Source: Pseudomonadota bacterium
GTDB lineage: Bacteria; Pseudomonadota; Gammaproteobacteria; Burkholderiales; Burkholderiaceae_D
NCBI GenBank assembly: GCA_023392035.1
Contig: JAEVZY010000385.1
Span: 1 to 7,424 of the forward strand
Length of the DNA: 7,424 bases
Direction: 5' to 3'
This document shows positions 6,040 through 7,424 of the stretch, in pieces. Position numbers and translations under genes: made by a program. Positions within the stretch are counted from its first letter, which is position 1. Each line of letters begins with the position of its first letter. The notes beneath the pieces were generated by a model that had not been told where the DNA came from, made no database searches, and was given only the letters and a program-made list of their open reading frames with translations.

Positions 6040-6995
6040 CAAGCTTTCGCCGACGGTTCGCGCCTGACCTCGAAATAAATGTGGCGTATGGCGGGACAGT
6101 CGCGGTTCACGCAGTGCTCGATGTAGGCAATGGCGCGGTCGAGCTGGTCCAGTGAGAGGCCGCGCTTGAAGCGGATGCGCACCGTCAGCAGGACCCGGTC
6201 GGGCCCAAGCTGCATGGTCAGCACTTCACCCAGGGTCTCCACCTCGGGCACCGCCTCGATCAGGCGCCGCACATGCAGCACCTGCTCGCGGTCCAGGCTT
6301 TCTCCCACCAGCAGGCCGCCGGTTTCGCGCGCCAGCGCCACGGCGGCGCCCACCAGCACCAGGCCGATCAGGATCGAGGCCAGCGGATCGATATAGGGAT
6401 TGTCCAGCGCATGGCCGGTAAAGATGCCGGCAAACGCGATCACCAGGCCCAGCAGCGCGGCCGTGTCTTCGATGAAGACGGTGATGGTGGAGGCGTCCTT
6501 GCTGCGGTGGAAGACGGCCCACAAGCTTTCCTGCGGCCGACGCCGGGCATTGAGCGTCTTGACGGCGATGCTCCAGCTATACGCTTCGAACAGGAAAGCC
6601 ACGCCCAGCACCACGTAGTTCCAGGTCGGATCATGCAAGGGCGGCGGCTCCCTCAGCCGGGAAATTCCCTGCCAGATGGAAATCCCGCCGCCCAGGGAAA
6701 ACACCGAGAGCGCCACAATCAAGGCCCAGAAGTACAGCGCCTTGCCATAACCGAAGGGATGCCATTGGTCCGGCGGCCTGGCGCTTTGCTTCAGGCCAAG
6801 CAATAGCAGGAGCTCATTGCCGGTATCCACCGTCGAATGGATGCCTTCGGACAGCATGGCGCTGCTGCCGGTCAGTCCGGCAACAATGAACTTGCTGGCG
6901 GCGATGCCGGTATTGGCGGCAATCGCGGCATAGACCACCTTGCGTGATTGCGGTTTTTCCGCGCCCGGGTTGGCGCTTGCAGCGGAGTCCGGCAT
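6039..6995 (-). CDS. Cation diffusion facilitator (CDF) transporter, SLC30A9-like
   Basis: This 318-residue inner-membrane protein exports divalent metal ions such as Zn(II), Fe(II), Co(II) or Mn(II) in exchange for protons. About six hydrophobic segments lie in residues 20-225. Transport-site candidates are H53 and D57 (SEGIHSTVD) in TM2 and E176/D177 (VFIEDTAALLG) in TM5. Also typical are HPFGYGKALYFWALIVAL (79-96) and DNPYIDPLASILIG (198-211). The HPFGYGKxLYFW and FIEDTAA blocks resemble the ZnT9/SLC30A9-like branch rather than CzcD. Residues from about 225 form the cytoplasmic domain with alternating beta and alpha segments. I chose ATG 6995: it is the only ATG near the conserved start, although no Shine-Dalgarno is visible. 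The frame stays open to 7160 inside the upstream gene. The metal cannot be told from sequence alone. Confidence 0.93.
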   Translation of the reverse strand: MPDSAASANPGAEKPQSRKVVYAAIAANTGIAASKFIVAGLTGSSAMLSEGIHSTVDTGNELLLLLGLKQSARPPDQWHPFGYGKALYFWALIVALSVFSLGGGISIWQGISRLREPPPLHDPTWNYVVLGVAFLFEAYSWSIAVKTLNARRRPQESLWAVFHRSKDASTITVFIEDTAALLGLVIAFAGIFTGHALDNPYIDPLASILIGLVLVGAAVALARETGGLLVGESLDREQVLHVRRLIEAVPEVETLGEVLTMQLGPDRVLLTVRIRFKRGLSLDQLDRAIAYIEHCVNRDCPAIRHIYFEVRREPSAKA

Positions 6996-7041
6996 GGCAC
7001 AGGAGAGTGAGCGGCGATGGAAAGACCCAGCCCGCCGCTGC

Positions 7042-7047
7042 AATATA
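7042..7047 (-). promoter_or_regulatory. Weak -10-like element upstream of the CDF gene
   Basis: TATATT on the minus strand (7047-7042) matches five of six consensus -10 positions and lies about 47 bases before ATG 6995. No good -35 lies at the proper distance, so it is either an activator-dependent promoter or chance. Confidence 0.25.
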
Positions 7048-7076
7048 CGTGCCGTTTGCGGCCGGTTCAGGCTGGC

Positions 7077-7115
7077 AAGGATGCAAAGCCAAGCGCCTGT
7101 GCAGGGGGCATCCTT
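7077..7115. repeat. Nested inverted repeat between the outer membrane protein and CDF genes
   Basis: AAGGATGC (7077-7084) and GCATCCTT (7108-7115) are perfect eight-base inverted arms, 23 bases apart. Inside lies a second hairpin, CCTG-TG-CAGG (7096-7105). It starts 16 bases after the stop of the minus-strand outer membrane gene. Only two T residues follow the stem on that strand, so it is a poor intrinsic terminator. It may mark a transcript end or a regulator site for the CDF gene. Confidence 0.4.
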
Positions 7116-7131
7116 TCCGCCGCGCAGGCTT

Positions 7132-7424
7132 TCAGGGTGGCGGCGCTTGCCAGCCCCCACCCAGCGCCTGGGTCAGCGCCACTGCCGTGGTGATCTGGCT
7201 CGCCTGTGCCTGCACCAATGCGCGGCGGGCGGAAAGCGCGGCCACTTGCGCCGTCACCACTTCGGTGAAGGCGACTTGCCCCGCCTGGTAGCGATTCAGG
7301 AACTGGATCTCGGCCTGGTCGGCGGCAACGCTGGCAAGGCGCCTTTGCTCAAGCTGGTCGGCCAGCAGGCGGGTGGCGCTCAATTGGTCTTCCACATTCT
7401 GGAAGGCCAGCAGCACCGTCTGGC
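7132..7424 (-). CDS. TolC/NodT-type outer membrane efflux protein, C-terminal part only
   Basis: About 97 codons of the 3' end of a gene enter from the right edge; no start is in the window. The peptide QTVLLAFQNVEDQLSATR, then a helical stretch LADQLEQRRLASVAADQA, then FLNRYQAGQVAFTEVVTAQ and a final ALGGGW, is typical of the last repeat of TolC-family channels, especially the NodT/OprM lipoprotein subfamily. These form the outer membrane duct of RND or MFS efflux pumps and assemble as trimers across the periplasm. The family match is clear; the pump type and substrate cannot be told. It is co-oriented with the CDF gene, 136 bases upstream, so a shared role in metal efflux is possible but unproven. 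Confidence 0.9.
   Translation of the reverse strand, partial: QTVLLAFQNVEDQLSATRLLADQLEQRRLASVAADQAEIQFLNRYQAGQVAFTEVVTAQVAALSARRALVQAQASQITTAVALTQALGGGWQAPPP

Noticed and set aside
6273..6806. Plus-strand open frame of 177 codons opposite the CDF gene
   Set aside because: Gln/His/Arg-rich antisense product with no ribosome site; the CDF motifs are on the other strand.

Overview
The window is ordinary chromosomal DNA from a high-GC proteobacterium. The protein styles (long-form TRAP large permease, CrgA-like LysR regulator, cytochrome b561 followed by two YceI proteins) and the GC-rich third codon positions suggest a betaproteobacterium of the Burkholderiales, possibly near Herbaspirillum/Oxalobacteraceae. 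That placement comes from memory of these families, not from a search. I see no insertion sequence, phage gene, CRISPR array, tRNA or rRNA. No gene-free stretch exceeds 300 bases.

Left part (1-2200, minus strand): a TRAP transporter membrane pair. dctQ (small permease) overlaps dctM (large permease) by four bases, and dctM runs off the left edge. The DctM here is an enlarged form, with about 60 extra residues carrying two hydrophobic segments. A good sigma70-like promoter and a perfect 17-base palindrome lie upstream of dctQ. The solute-binding protein gene is not in the window, so the substrate cannot be told.

Centre (2203-5852): a LysR-type regulator (minus) is transcribed away from a four-gene plus-strand operon: a DODA/YgiD-type class III extradiol dioxygenase, a cytochrome b561, and two secreted YceI-domain proteins. 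Junctions are tight, and a strong stem-loop terminator closes the operon. At the dioxygenase/b561 junction, a strong ribosome binding site serves a six-codon ORF that overlaps both neighbours by four bases and may relay translation. The first yceI starts at TTG, overlapping the b561 stop. The 66-base gap between the regulator and the dioxygenase holds a CGCAA-N7-TTGCG dyad, a candidate LysR operator. The layout suggests one co-regulated unit joining a cytoplasmic dioxygenase, an inner-membrane diheme protein and two periplasmic lipocalin-like proteins. What that unit does is not known to me.

Right part (5853-7424): a possible 45-residue small gene (plus), then on the minus strand a cation diffusion facilitator of the SLC30A9-like type. 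Upstream of it is the C-terminal end of a TolC/NodT-type outer membrane efflux protein that enters from the right edge. A nested inverted repeat lies between these two genes.

The most interesting items are the dioxygenase-b561-YceI-YceI unit with its translational relay, the two candidate operators, and the enlarged DctM. I found nothing that clearly amounts to a wholly new system.
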